Positions 7,441 through 14,111 of a stretch of DNA of 14,111 nucleotides are shown one piece after another. The position numbers and the translations under genes were made by a program. This stretch comes from Methylobacterium sp. GTDB lineage: Bacteria; Pseudomonadota; Alphaproteobacteria; Rhizobiales; Beijerinckiaceae. Below the pieces are notes generated by a model that was not told the DNA's origin, did not search any database, and saw only the letters and a list, made by a program, of their open reading frames with translations. Location of the stretch: positions 1-14,111 of the forward strand of contig JADCCH010000002.1 of NCBI GenBank assembly GCA_020252865.1. Reading direction: 5' to 3'. Position 1 is the stretch's first letter. Each line of letters opens with the position of its first letter.

Positions 7441-9534
7441 CTAGGCCTTGGCGATCGCCACGCGATTGTCGTGGAAGGCGGCACCCCCATGGGGCGCGGC
7501 CGGATCGGACCCCGTGAGCGTGTTGATGCCCTTGCCGCCCTTGTGGGCCGCGTTGGGGAAGATCGATTCCGCGATCACCACGCCACGCCTGAGGCCATCG
7601 AAAAGGGTCGCCTTCAGGATGACCGCTCCGCGCGGATTATGGACGCGCAGCAGGTCGCCCTCGCCCACGCCGAGGCTCCGGGCATCCTCCGGGTGGATCA
7701 TCAGATGCGGCTCGCCTTCGCGCTTGATGCTGCCGGGCGTCTCGTTGAAGCTGGAGTTGAGAAACGAGCGCGCGGGCGCGGTGACAAGCCGGAACGGATG
7801 GGCTTCATCCGCCGCCTCGATCACCGCCCAATGGTCGGGGAAGCGCGGCATCGTCTCCCAAGGGCCCATCAGGCCGTCATTGGCGAGCGGCACCTTCTGC
7901 CAGTTCGGCGAGAAGTGGAACTTCCCGTCGCGATGGCCGAAGCCAGCGAGATAATGCGCGCGCTCGAAAGGCGGATCGGTATCGATGAAACCTTCCTTTT
8001 CAATCTCTTCGAGCGAGCCCTTGCCAGCTTGAGTCAAGGCGAAGTCGATATGCTCGCGCGGGCTCATGTCGAAACCCGGATGCTCGGCACCCAGGCGCCT
8101 GGCCAGCCCCACGATCACCTCGTGGTTCGAGCGGCACTGACCCGGCGGCTCGATCAGCTTCGGGCCGAGCATGAGATGGGTGTGCCCGCCGCCCTGATAG
8201 AGATCGTCATGCTCCATGAACATGGTCGCGGGCAAGACGAGATCGGCCATGGCGGCCGTTTCGGTCATGAATTGCTCGTGGACGACCGTGAAGAGATCCT
8301 CGCGGGCGAAGCCCCGCTTCACCTTCTCCTGCTCGGGCGCGACGGAGACCGGATTGGTGTTCTGGATGAGGAGCGCCGTCACCGGCCCCTTCTGGCGCAG
8401 GGCCTGCGGTTCACCGAGCAGGATATCGCCGATGCGCGATTGATCGAGCTTGCGGATCGAGCGGTCGATCATGTCGAGGCCCTCGATCATCGTTTTCCGC
8501 AGGCCGAAGGTCCCGGAATTCGAGTGGAACGCGCCGCCGCCCCGGTGCTGCCACGCGCCGAGCATGGTGGGGACGCACAGGGCCGCATGCATGTTCACCG
8601 CGCCATTGCGCTGGCGCGCGAAGCCATAGCCCAACCGGAAAAAGGCGCGGCGCTTCCGGCCGAGAAGGCGTGCGATGGCCTCGATCTCCGCGGCCGGCAC
8701 CCCGGAGATTGCCTCTGCCCATTCCGGCGTGCGGAGCGCGAGATGCGCCTCGAATTCGGCTGAGAAATCCGTGAACCGCGCCATGTAATCGCGATCCGCG
8801 AGGTTCTCGCGCAGCAGCACATGCAGGATGCCGGTCGCCAGCGCGCCATCCGTGCCGGGTCGCACGAGCAAGGCGTGGTCGGCCTGCCGCATCGTCTCGT
8901 TCCTGTAGACATCCACCGCGACGATGGGCGTGCCCCTGGCCTTGCGGGCCTTCACGGCGTGGTGCATGACATTGACCTGGGTATGCACGGCATTCGTGCC
9001 CCAGATCACGATGATCTCGCTCTCGGCCATCTCGCGCGGATCGACACCCGCGAGGCGTCCCGTGCCGGCCACGAAGCCGGTCCAGGCCATGTTGGTGCAG
9101 ATCGTGTCGTGGAAGCCGGAATATTTCTTCGCGTGGCGCAGGCGGTTGATGCCGTCACGCATCACGAGGCCCATCGTGCCGGCATAGTAATAGGGCCAGA
9201 TGGCTTCGCTCCCGTGCTGCCGCTCGGCCGTGAGGAAGGCCTCCGCCGCCCGATCCAGCGCCTCATCCCAAGAGATGGGCCGGAACTGGCCCGAGCCCCG
9301 GGGTCCGGCGCGCAGCAGCGGTTCGGTCAGGCGATCCGGATGGTGGATGCGCTCGGCATAGCGCGCGACCTTCGCGCAGATCACGCCGTCGGTGTAGCTC
9401 TGGCCCTTGAGCCCGCGCACGCGCCCGATGCGTGTCTCGGACAGCACCTCGACCTCGAGCGAACAGGCGCTCGGACAATCATGCGGGCACACGGAGGGGC
9501 GAAAGGCAGCTTTGGGCGAAAAGGGAGCGTTCAT
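7441..9534 (-). CDS. Cytoplasmic molybdopterin oxidoreductase, substrate unknown
   Basis: A 697-residue member of the DMSO-reductase superfamily with the bis-molybdopterin cofactor and one N-terminal iron-sulfur cluster. Cys16, Cys20, Cys24 and Cys53 (C-x3-C-x3-C-x28-C) are the likely 4Fe-4S ligands. Cys146 in ICTNMAWTG sits where the C-x3-A-x2-G pattern of NarB-type enzymes places the molybdenum ligand; this placement is by eye. The middle shows IWGTNAVHTQ and NTNP, and the C-terminal molydopterin-dinucleotide-binding domain includes FNETPGS and GDLLRVHNPRG. There is no twin-arginine or other signal peptide and no electron-transfer or membrane-anchor subunit next to it, so it should be cytosolic and single-subunit or use a shared partner. 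Its ATG overlaps the exporter stop as ATGA. Related genes carry general labels (BisC/FdhF/PSR-like), and the reaction cannot be named. Confidence 0.9.
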   Translation of the reverse strand: MNAPFSPKAAFRPSVCPHDCPSACSLEVEVLSETRIGRVRGLKGQSYTDGVICAKVARYAERIHHPDRLTEPLLRAGPRGSGQFRPISWDEALDRAAEAFLTAERQHGSEAIWPYYYAGTMGLVMRDGINRLRHAKKYSGFHDTICTNMAWTGFVAGTGRLAGVDPREMAESEIIVIWGTNAVHTQVNVMHHAVKARKARGTPIVAVDVYRNETMRQADHALLVRPGTDGALATGILHVLLRENLADRDYMARFTDFSAEFEAHLALRTPEWAEAISGVPAAEIEAIARLLGRKRRAFFRLGYGFARQRNGAVNMHAALCVPTMLGAWQHRGGGAFHSNSGTFGLRKTMIEGLDMIDRSIRKLDQSRIGDILLGEPQALRQKGPVTALLIQNTNPVSVAPEQEKVKRGFAREDLFTVVHEQFMTETAAMADLVLPATMFMEHDDLYQGGGHTHLMLGPKLIEPPGQCRSNHEVIVGLARRLGAEHPGFDMSPREHIDFALTQAGKGSLEEIEKEGFIDTDPPFERAHYLAGFGHRDGKFHFSPNWQKVPLANDGLMGPWETMPRFPDHWAVIEAADEAHPFRLVTAPARSFLNSSFNETPGSIKREGEPHLMIHPEDARSLGVGEGDLLRVHNPRGAVILKATLFDGLRRGVVIAESIFPNAAHKGGKGINTLTGSDPAAPHGGAAFHDNRVAIAKA

Positions 9535-10406
9535 CCGCGCATCCTTGTAACGATCCGGTCGCCGAAGACATTGATCATCAGGCCGAGAAAGACAATCGCC
9601 GAGGCGATCATGGCCTGAACCGAAAAGGTTTCACCGAGAAAGATCGCGCCGCACGCCAAGCCCGAAACGGGGATCAGCAGCGCAAAAGGCCCAACTTTCG
9701 CGACCGGATACCGCGAGATCAGCCCGTTCCACACGGAATAACCGAAAAGCGTCGCCCCGAAGGAGAGGTAGAGCGTGACAAGAATGGTCGTCCAGCCGGG
9801 TGCGGCGAGGATCGAGAACACCCGCTGCGGCCCATCGACAATCAGCGAGGCCGCGAACAGCACGGGCGTCGCCACCGCGCTCGCCCAGACCACGAAGGAG
9901 AGAATGTCCGGTGCCTTGGCCTTCTTCACGATGATGTTCGCGAAGCCCCAGAGGGTGGCCGCAAGAAGGGCCAGCAGGAAAGGCACCAAGGCGGCTTTTT
10001 CGATCTTCTCCTCGGCGAAGATCAGCATGCCGATAAGCGCCATGCCCGCGCCGATCAGCGACAGGCGGCTCGGGCGCTCGCCCAGGATGAGGAAGGCGAA
10101 GAAGATCGTGAAGAAGACCTGCATTTGCAGCACGATGGAAGCGAGCCCCGCTGGCAGCCCCAGCTTCAGCGCCGCGAAGAGCACCGTGAACTTCACGCCG
10201 AACAGGATCAGCCCGAAGCTCACAAGCGTCCAGAGCGGCACCTTCGGGTGGGGAATGAACAGGATCGCCGGGAAAGCGCTGAGCGCAAACCGCAAGGTGT
10301 TGATAAGCAATGGCGGTAGATCCACCACCCCGATCTTCATGGCAGTGAAGGTGGAGCCCCAGAGGATGACCAGCATCAGCACCAGAACCAGATCGCGTGC
10401 GGCCAT
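9531..10406 (-). CDS. EamA/DMT family transporter
   Basis: A 291-residue inner-membrane exporter of the drug/metabolite transporter superfamily. It has about ten hydrophobic segments in two EamA repeats (about residues 5-130 and 145-285). The first repeat starts with ILWGSTFTAMKIG and ends in FLILGERPS. The second has ATLWGFANIIVKKA and ends with AIFLGETFS; the paired LGE(R/T) motifs are the DMT hallmark. Family members export amino acids, cysteine precursors and other metabolites, so the substrate is unknown. A ribosome binding site AAGGAA lies 7 bases before the ATG (10414-10419 on the plus strand). Its stop overlaps the start of the molybdopterin oxidoreductase, so the two are probably translated together. 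It begins 75 bases after the GNAT gene. Confidence 0.92.
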   Translation of the reverse strand: MAARDLVLVLMLVILWGSTFTAMKIGVVDLPPLLINTLRFALSAFPAILFIPHPKVPLWTLVSFGLILFGVKFTVLFAALKLGLPAGLASIVLQMQVFFTIFFAFLILGERPSRLSLIGAGMALIGMLIFAEEKIEKAALVPFLLALLAATLWGFANIIVKKAKAPDILSFVVWASAVATPVLFAASLIVDGPQRVFSILAAPGWTTILVTLYLSFGATLFGYSVWNGLISRYPVAKVGPFALLIPVSGLACGAIFLGETFSVQAMIASAIVFLGLMINVFGDRIVTRMRG

Positions 10407-10413
10407 GTGTGTC

Positions 10414-10419
10414 TTCCTT
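10414..10419 (-). promoter_or_regulatory. Ribosome binding site of the EamA exporter
   Basis: Reads AAGGAA on the minus strand, 7 bases before the ATG at 10406, supporting independent initiation of the exporter after the 75-base gap. Confidence 0.6.
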
Positions 10420-10481
10420 CAGGGCTTCGTTCCGGCAGAAACCGCGGAGCCGCGACCGGTCGAAATTCTGCGGCCGATCGA

Positions 10482-10994
10482 TCAAAGGCGCAGGGGGCGC
10501 CGGAAAAGCTGCTCGCGAACGGTTGTTCCCCAGCTCGCGGCTTCCTCCTCACGCTCGAGAGAGAAGCCATGGCGTTCATAGAGGGTGCGGGCGGCATCGA
10601 GCCCCGCGAAGGTGGTGAGCCAGCAGGCACGGGAAAGCGCGTCGCAATGCGCCATCGCGTTGGCCATCAGCTTTTCGCCAAGGCCCTGCCCGCGCGCTCG
10701 ATCCGAAAGGATGAACCAGCGCAAATGCGCCTCGCCCGAGGACTGGGCAGGATCGGAATAATCGAGATCGGAAAAATCGAGGATCAACGACCCCACGATC
10801 TGTTCTGCATCATCGACAGCCAGAAAAAACCGGTCGGTGGAAGGTTCCATCCGACCGGTAAATTCGGCAAGGCCCGCCGCGACCTTGGCTTCGAAGTAAG
10901 CGCTGAAGCCCCAGTGGCGGGCGTAATATTGCCCGTGCTCGCCGATGATGAAGCCGAGCGCGCCCGGCCTCCACCCCTCGACGAGGCGCGCCAT
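10482..10994 (-). CDS. GNAT family N-acetyltransferase
   Basis: A 170-residue acetyl-CoA-dependent N-acetyltransferase. Motif A, which binds the pyrophosphate of acetyl-CoA, is visible as RWFILSDRARGQGLGEKLM, with the R-x2-G-x-G core at Arg101, Gly104 and Gly106. Motif B follows near ARTLYERHGF. The N-terminal block RPGALGFIIGEHGQYYARHWGF resembles the acetyltransferase half of MarR-GNAT fusion proteins as I recall them, but here no MarR domain is attached. The substrate is unknown. The start lies 2 bases after the ndk stop, so it is almost certainly translated from the ndk transcript. No separate Shine-Dalgarno is obvious. Confidence 0.9.
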   Translation of the reverse strand: MARLVEGWRPGALGFIIGEHGQYYARHWGFSAYFEAKVAAGLAEFTGRMEPSTDRFFLAVDDAEQIVGSLILDFSDLDYSDPAQSSGEAHLRWFILSDRARGQGLGEKLMANAMAHCDALSRACWLTTFAGLDAARTLYERHGFSLEREEEAASWGTTVREQLFRRPLRL

Positions 10995-10996
10995 GG

Positions 10997-11419
10997 TCAG
11001 CCGACGATCTCGTTGCCCGAGAAGAACTGCGCGATCTCGATCGCGGCATTCTCCGGCGAATCCGAGCCGTGAACCGAGTTTTCGCCGACGGAGCGCGCGA
11101 ATTTCTTGCGGATGGTGCCCTCGGCGGCGTTGGCCGGGTTGGTGGCACCCATGATTTCGCGATAGCGCATCACGGCGTTCTCGCCTTCGAGAACCTGGAC
11201 GACGACAGGGCCGGAGATCATGAAATCCACGAGCTCGCCGAAGAACGGGCGCTCCTTATGCACCGCATAGAAGGTCTCGGCCTCGCGCTTCGACATCAGG
11301 ATGCGCTTCTGGGCGATGATCCGCAGGCCGGCGCCCTCGATCACGGCGTTGATGGCGCCCGTGAGGTTGCGCTCGGTCGCGTCCGGCTTGAGGATGGAGA
11401 AGGTGCGCTGCGTGACCAT
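10997..11419 (-). CDS. ndk: Nucleoside diphosphate kinase
   Basis: Ndk moves the terminal phosphate of NTPs, mainly ATP, to NDPs and dNDPs by a phosphohistidine ping-pong mechanism, and so balances nucleotide pools. The 140-residue protein has the usual bacterial length. TFSILKPDA (6-14) is the N-terminal signature, [11 protein letters not shown] (94-104) binds the nucleotide phosphates, and the active-site block NSVHGSDS contains catalytic His117. The ATG at 11419 has only a weak purine-rich stretch (GAGAG) before it, but a promoter-like pair is found upstream. The downstream GNAT gene follows after 2 bases. Confidence 0.98.
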   Translation of the reverse strand: MVTQRTFSILKPDATERNLTGAINAVIEGAGLRIIAQKRILMSKREAETFYAVHKERPFFGELVDFMISGPVVVQVLEGENAVMRYREIMGATNPANAAEGTIRKKFARSVGENSVHGSDSPENAAIEIAQFFSGNEIVG

Positions 11420-11456
11420 GATGCTCTCACTGTTGGATGAAGAATGCGTCGCCGCC

Positions 11457-11485
11457 GCATAGCCCGCGAGGCTCCCAAACTCAAG
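11457..11485 (-). promoter_or_regulatory. Candidate ndk promoter
   Basis: On the minus strand CTTGAG (11485-11480) and CTATGC (11462-11457) are spaced by 17 bases and match the alphaproteobacterial housekeeping pattern CTTGAC-N17-CTATAT at 9 of 12 positions. A start near 11450 would give a leader of about 30 bases before the ndk ATG. Predicted from sequence only. Confidence 0.5.
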
Positions 11486-11523
11486 TGCGAAGGGTTGGCC
11501 CGACCGAGCGCAGCAATCGGCGC

Positions 11524-11552
11524 GTGACAGGCGGCACGGGCTCTGGCTATAG
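11524..11552 (+). promoter_or_regulatory. Candidate leaderless promoter of the ABC-F gene
   Basis: GTGACA (11524-11529) and CTATAG (11547-11552) are spaced by exactly 17 bases. The expected transcription start, 6-8 bases after the -10, falls on or next to the ATG at 11560. No Shine-Dalgarno sequence precedes that ATG, which fits a leaderless mRNA. The promoter is predicted, not shown. Confidence 0.55.
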
Positions 11553-11559
11553 CGCGGCC

Positions 11560-13428
11560 ATGCTTTCGCTCACCGGCCTCACCTATCGCCTCGGCAACCG
11601 TCTCCTGCTGGACAACGCCACCGCGCAGCTCCCCATGGCGGCGCGTACCGGGCTGATCGGCCGCAATGGCTGCGGGAAATCCACCCTCTTCAAGCTGATC
11701 CTCGGCGAGATCGCGCTGGAAAGCGGCACGATTGCCATGCCGCGCCAGGCGATCATGAGCCATGTCGCGCAGGAGGCACCGGGCGGGCCGGAAACATTGC
11801 TCGACACGGTTCTCGCGGCAGATACCGAGCGCCTCGCGCTGCTGAAGGAAGCGGAAACCGCCACCGATCCTTCCCGGATCGCGGATATCCAGCTGCGCCT
11901 GGCCGATATCGGCGCTGAAGCGGCTCCGGCACGCGCTGCGTCCATTCTCTCCGGCCTCGGCTTTTCGGCCGTGGATATCCACCGCCCCTGCGCGGAATTC
12001 TCCGGCGGCTGGCGCATGCGCGTGGCGCTCGCCGCCGTGCTGTTCCGCGAGCCGGACCTGCTGCTGCTGGATGAGCCCACGAACTACCTCGATATCGAAG
12101 GCGCGTTCTGGCTCACGGAGCATCTGAAGCGCTACCCGCATACGCTGGTGGTGATCAGCCACGATCGCGATTTCCTCGATGAGGTGACGGATCACACGCT
12201 GCACATGGATCGCGGCAAGCTCACGCTCTATCGCGGCGGCTATTCGAGCTTCGCCCGCCAGCGGGCGGAGAAGGCCGCGCTCGCGGAAAAGGCCGCCGAA
12301 AAGCAGGCGGTCGAGCGCGCGCATCTCCAGGCCTTCATTGATCGCTTCAAGGCCAAGGCCTCCAAGGCGAAGCAGGCGCAGAGCCGCGTCAAAAGGCTCG
12401 AAAAGCTGGGGCCCGTGGCGACTTTCGCCCGCGAGGAAGCGGCGGAAATTCACCTGCCCGACCCCGAGAAGCCGCTGCAACCGCCCATCCTCTCCATGGA
12501 GGGCGCTTCGGTGGGATATGGCGATCGAACCGTGCTCGCGGGCCTCACGCTCCGCATCGCCGAGGATGATCGCATCGGCCTTCTCGGCCAGAACGGCAAC
12601 GGCAAATCGACCCTCGTGAAGCTGATCGCCGGGCGTCTCGAGGCGAAATCCGGCGAGGTCATCCGCGCTCGCGGCATGAACATCGCCTATTTCGCGCAGC
12701 ACCAGCTCGATGAGCTCGATTCCGACGCGACGCCCGTGCTGCTGGTGCGGCGGAAGATGCCGCAGGCGGGCGAGGCGGTGATCCGTTCCGCCGCCGCGCG
12801 GCTCGGTTTCGGCGCTGAAAAGGCGGATACGCCGATCCGCCAGCTCTCGGGCGGCGAGAAGGCAAGGCTCCTGCTGGGTCTTGCGGCCTTCGAGGGGCCG
12901 CATCTGCTGATCCTCGACGAACCCACAAACCATCTCGACATCCCCATGCGCGACGCGCTCGTCGAGGCGCTCGCCGGCTACAAGGGCGCGGTGATCATCG
13001 TAAGCCATGATCGCTCGCTGCTCGATGCCGCCTGCGATCGGCTCTGGGTGGTGGCGGAGGGCCGCGTGAAGCCCTTCGACGAAGATCTCGACGCCTATGC
13101 AAAGCTGGTGCTCGAAGCGCGCCGCGATTCGGGAAAACGCGAAGGCGAGGCCGCGCCTTCCGCGAAGGAAGATCGGCGCGCTTCAGCTGAAAAACGCCAG
13201 AATCAGAAGCCCTTGCGGGAGAAAGTGAAAGTGCTGGAACAGCAGGTCGAGAAGCTCACCACGCTTCTCGCCCGCGCGGACGAAGCCCTCGCGAACCCTG
13301 CGATCTTCCGTGACCAGCCGGCCAAGGCGGCCCAGCTTGCGAGGGATCGGGCGAGCCTCGCGGAGAAACTGGGAGCCGCGGAAGAGGAATGGCTGATGGT
13401 GATGGCCGAACTCGAGCGCATCGGCTAG
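11560..13428 (+). CDS. ABC-F family ATPase (YheS/Uup-like ribosome-associated factor)
   Basis: A 622-residue soluble protein with two ATP-binding cassettes and no membrane domain. Such ABC-F proteins bind the ribosomal E site and help stalled or difficult translation. Cassette 1 has Walker [10 protein letters not shown] (34-42), signature SGGWRM (148-153) and Walker [12 protein letters not shown] with Asp171 and Glu172. Cassette 2 has Walker [10 protein letters not shown] (343-351), signature LSGGEKA (429-435) and Walker B with Asp453 and Glu454. Between them is the charged helical linker (about 228-300, rich in Ala, Lys, Gln) that contacts P-site tRNA in the family. A Lys-rich coiled-coil tail occupies about 545-620. 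Both catalytic glutamates are present. The frame is open back to 11437, but the ATG at 11560 gives the standard cassette start ([12 protein letters not shown]) and fits the promoter. It is about the length of E. coli YheS and Uup; which of these it matches is not decided, and resistance-type ABC-F is less likely in this context. Confidence 0.93.
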   Translation: MLSLTGLTYRLGNRLLLDNATAQLPMAARTGLIGRNGCGKSTLFKLILGEIALESGTIAMPRQAIMSHVAQEAPGGPETLLDTVLAADTERLALLKEAETATDPSRIADIQLRLADIGAEAAPARAASILSGLGFSAVDIHRPCAEFSGGWRMRVALAAVLFREPDLLLLDEPTNYLDIEGAFWLTEHLKRYPHTLVVISHDRDFLDEVTDHTLHMDRGKLTLYRGGYSSFARQRAEKAALAEKAAEKQAVERAHLQAFIDRFKAKASKAKQAQSRVKRLEKLGPVATFAREEAAEIHLPDPEKPLQPPILSMEGASVGYGDRTVLAGLTLRIAEDDRIGLLGQNGNGKSTLVKLIAGRLEAKSGEVIRARGMNIAYFAQHQLDELDSDATPVLLVRRKMPQAGEAVIRSAAARLGFGAEKADTPIRQLSGGEKARLLLGLAAFEGPHLLILDEPTNHLDIPMRDALVEALAGYKGAVIIVSHDRSLLDAACDRLWVVAEGRVKPFDEDLDAYAKLVLEARRDSGKREGEAAPSAKEDRRASAEKRQNQKPLREKVKVLEQQVEKLTTLLARADEALANPAIFRDQPAKAAQLARDRASLAEKLGAAEEEWLMVMAELERIG

Positions 13429-13477
13429 GCTCGCCCGACTCTGCCGAGCGGGACGAACCCATGAGCACGGACATGAA

Positions 13478-14098
13478 ATGAGCCTCGATATCTGGTTGAT
13501 CTATCTCGTTGCGGCCATTGGGCTTTCGCTTACGCCGGGGCCGAACGGGCTGCTCTCCCTCACGCATGGCGTGCAGCACGGCTTTCGCAAGACAATCGCC
13601 ACGGTGATCGGCGGTGGCCTCGGCTTTCTCGTGCTGATCGCGGCTTCGCTCGCGGGGCTCGGCGCGCTGCTGGCGGCGAGCGAGAAGGCCTTCACCATCG
13701 CGAAGTGGGTGGGCGCGGCCTATCTCGTCTATCTTGGCATCCGTTTGTGGCGCGCGCCGCCCATGCTGGTGCGTGCCGGCGATGGCGAAGGCGTTTCCAA
13801 GGAAAGCCCGCTGGCGCTCTTCCGCGAGGGATTCCTCGTGGCAACCTCCAACCCCAAGGCGCTGATTTTCTTTGCGGCTTTCCTGCCGCAATTCATGGTG
13901 CCCGGCGTGGGTTTCCTCACGCATCTCGCGATATTCGGCGGCACCTTCGTGATCGTGGAAATCGCCTACGAGCTGATGCTCGCCTTCGCCGCGCAGAAGA
14001 TCGCGCCCTGGCTCAGCCGCCATGCCCGCACCTTCAACCGCATCACCGGCGGCATGTTCGTGGGGATCGGCGCGGCGCTCGCGACCGCGCAGAGATAG
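13478..14098 (+). CDS. LysE/RhtB family translocator
   Basis: A 206-residue inner-membrane exporter of the LysE/RhtB family, which exports amino acids such as lysine, threonine or homoserine lactone-type compounds; the substrate here is unknown. About six hydrophobic segments are visible. The N-terminal signature is TPGPNGLLSLTHG (residues 19-31) and the mid-protein block SNPKALIFFAAFLPQF is typical of the family. The length is normal. The ATG at 13478 lies 49 bases after the ABC-F stop and has no strong Shine-Dalgarno. A six-codon frame (13461-13481) ends across this ATG and may couple initiation. It is probably on the ABC-F transcript, as no separate promoter was recognised. Confidence 0.93.
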   Translation: MSLDIWLIYLVAAIGLSLTPGPNGLLSLTHGVQHGFRKTIATVIGGGLGFLVLIAASLAGLGALLAASEKAFTIAKWVGAAYLVYLGIRLWRAPPMLVRAGDGEGVSKESPLALFREGFLVATSNPKALIFFAAFLPQFMVPGVGFLTHLAIFGGTFVIVEIAYELMLAFAAQKIAPWLSRHARTFNRITGGMFVGIGAALATAQR

Positions 14099-14111
14099 AG
14101 ATCACCCCGCC

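Noticed and set aside
11341..13008. A 555-codon minus-strand frame opposite the ABC-F gene.
   Set aside because: Same reasoning: it mirrors the ABC-F reading frame, has no motif, and overlaps the start of ndk in another frame.
13429..13449. Inverted repeat GCTCG/CGAGC just after the ABC-F stop, considered as a terminator.
   Set aside because: The stem is only 5 base pairs with an 11-base loop and no following T-run.
1..14111. Possible defence island, prophage, insertion sequence or CRISPR array.
   Set aside because: All strong genes are housekeeping or ordinary accessory families. There is no transposase, integrase, nuclease or toxin-antitoxin pair, and no direct-repeat array was seen.

Overview
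The window looks like an ordinary, densely packed stretch of core chromosome from a GC-rich alphaproteobacterium, most probably of the order Hyphomicrobiales (Rhizobiales). The reasons are the order of the housekeeping genes (CDP-alcohol phosphatidyltransferase, AI-2E-type permease, hdaA, ppk, facing away from purM-purN), which resembles the rhizobial arrangement as I remember it, PurM residues that closely match the rhizobial protein I recall, and promoter-like sequences of the alphaproteobacterial type (CTTGAC-N17-CTATAT). I see no insertion sequence, phage gene, CRISPR array, tRNA or rRNA.

Layout. Positions 1-4480 (minus strand) form one probable operon read right to left: a small CDP-alcohol phosphatidyltransferase, an AI-2E family permease, the DnaA-inactivator homologue hdaA (its GTG start overlaps the permease stop), and polyphosphate kinase ppk, which runs off the left edge. 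A 358-base divergent region with inverted repeats (4481-4838) separates it from purM-purN (4839-6549, plus strand), two steps of purine synthesis. The purN end overlaps by 17 bases the end of a convergent YafY-type HTH-WYL regulator (6533-7261), which has a clear palindromic operator candidate and a strong ribosome binding site upstream.

Positions 7441-11419 (minus strand) hold ndk, a GNAT acetyltransferase, an EamA-type exporter and a cytoplasmic molybdopterin oxidoreductase. The spacings are 2 and 75 bases and a 4-base overlap, so they may be one transcript from the ndk promoter. The oxidoreductase has no assigned substrate and is the least understood gene here. Between it and the regulator lies a 179-base, comparatively AT-rich spacer with a two-part palindromic element and many GATC sites. 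Divergent from ndk is an ABC-F translation-factor-type ATPase (11560-13428) with a promoter placed so that its mRNA would be leaderless, followed by a LysE/RhtB-family exporter (13478-14098).

Nothing here is convincingly a new defence or mobile system. The points most worth a second look are the regulator's own operator, the palindromic spacer element, the leaderless ABC-F promoter, and the exporter/molybdoenzyme pair.
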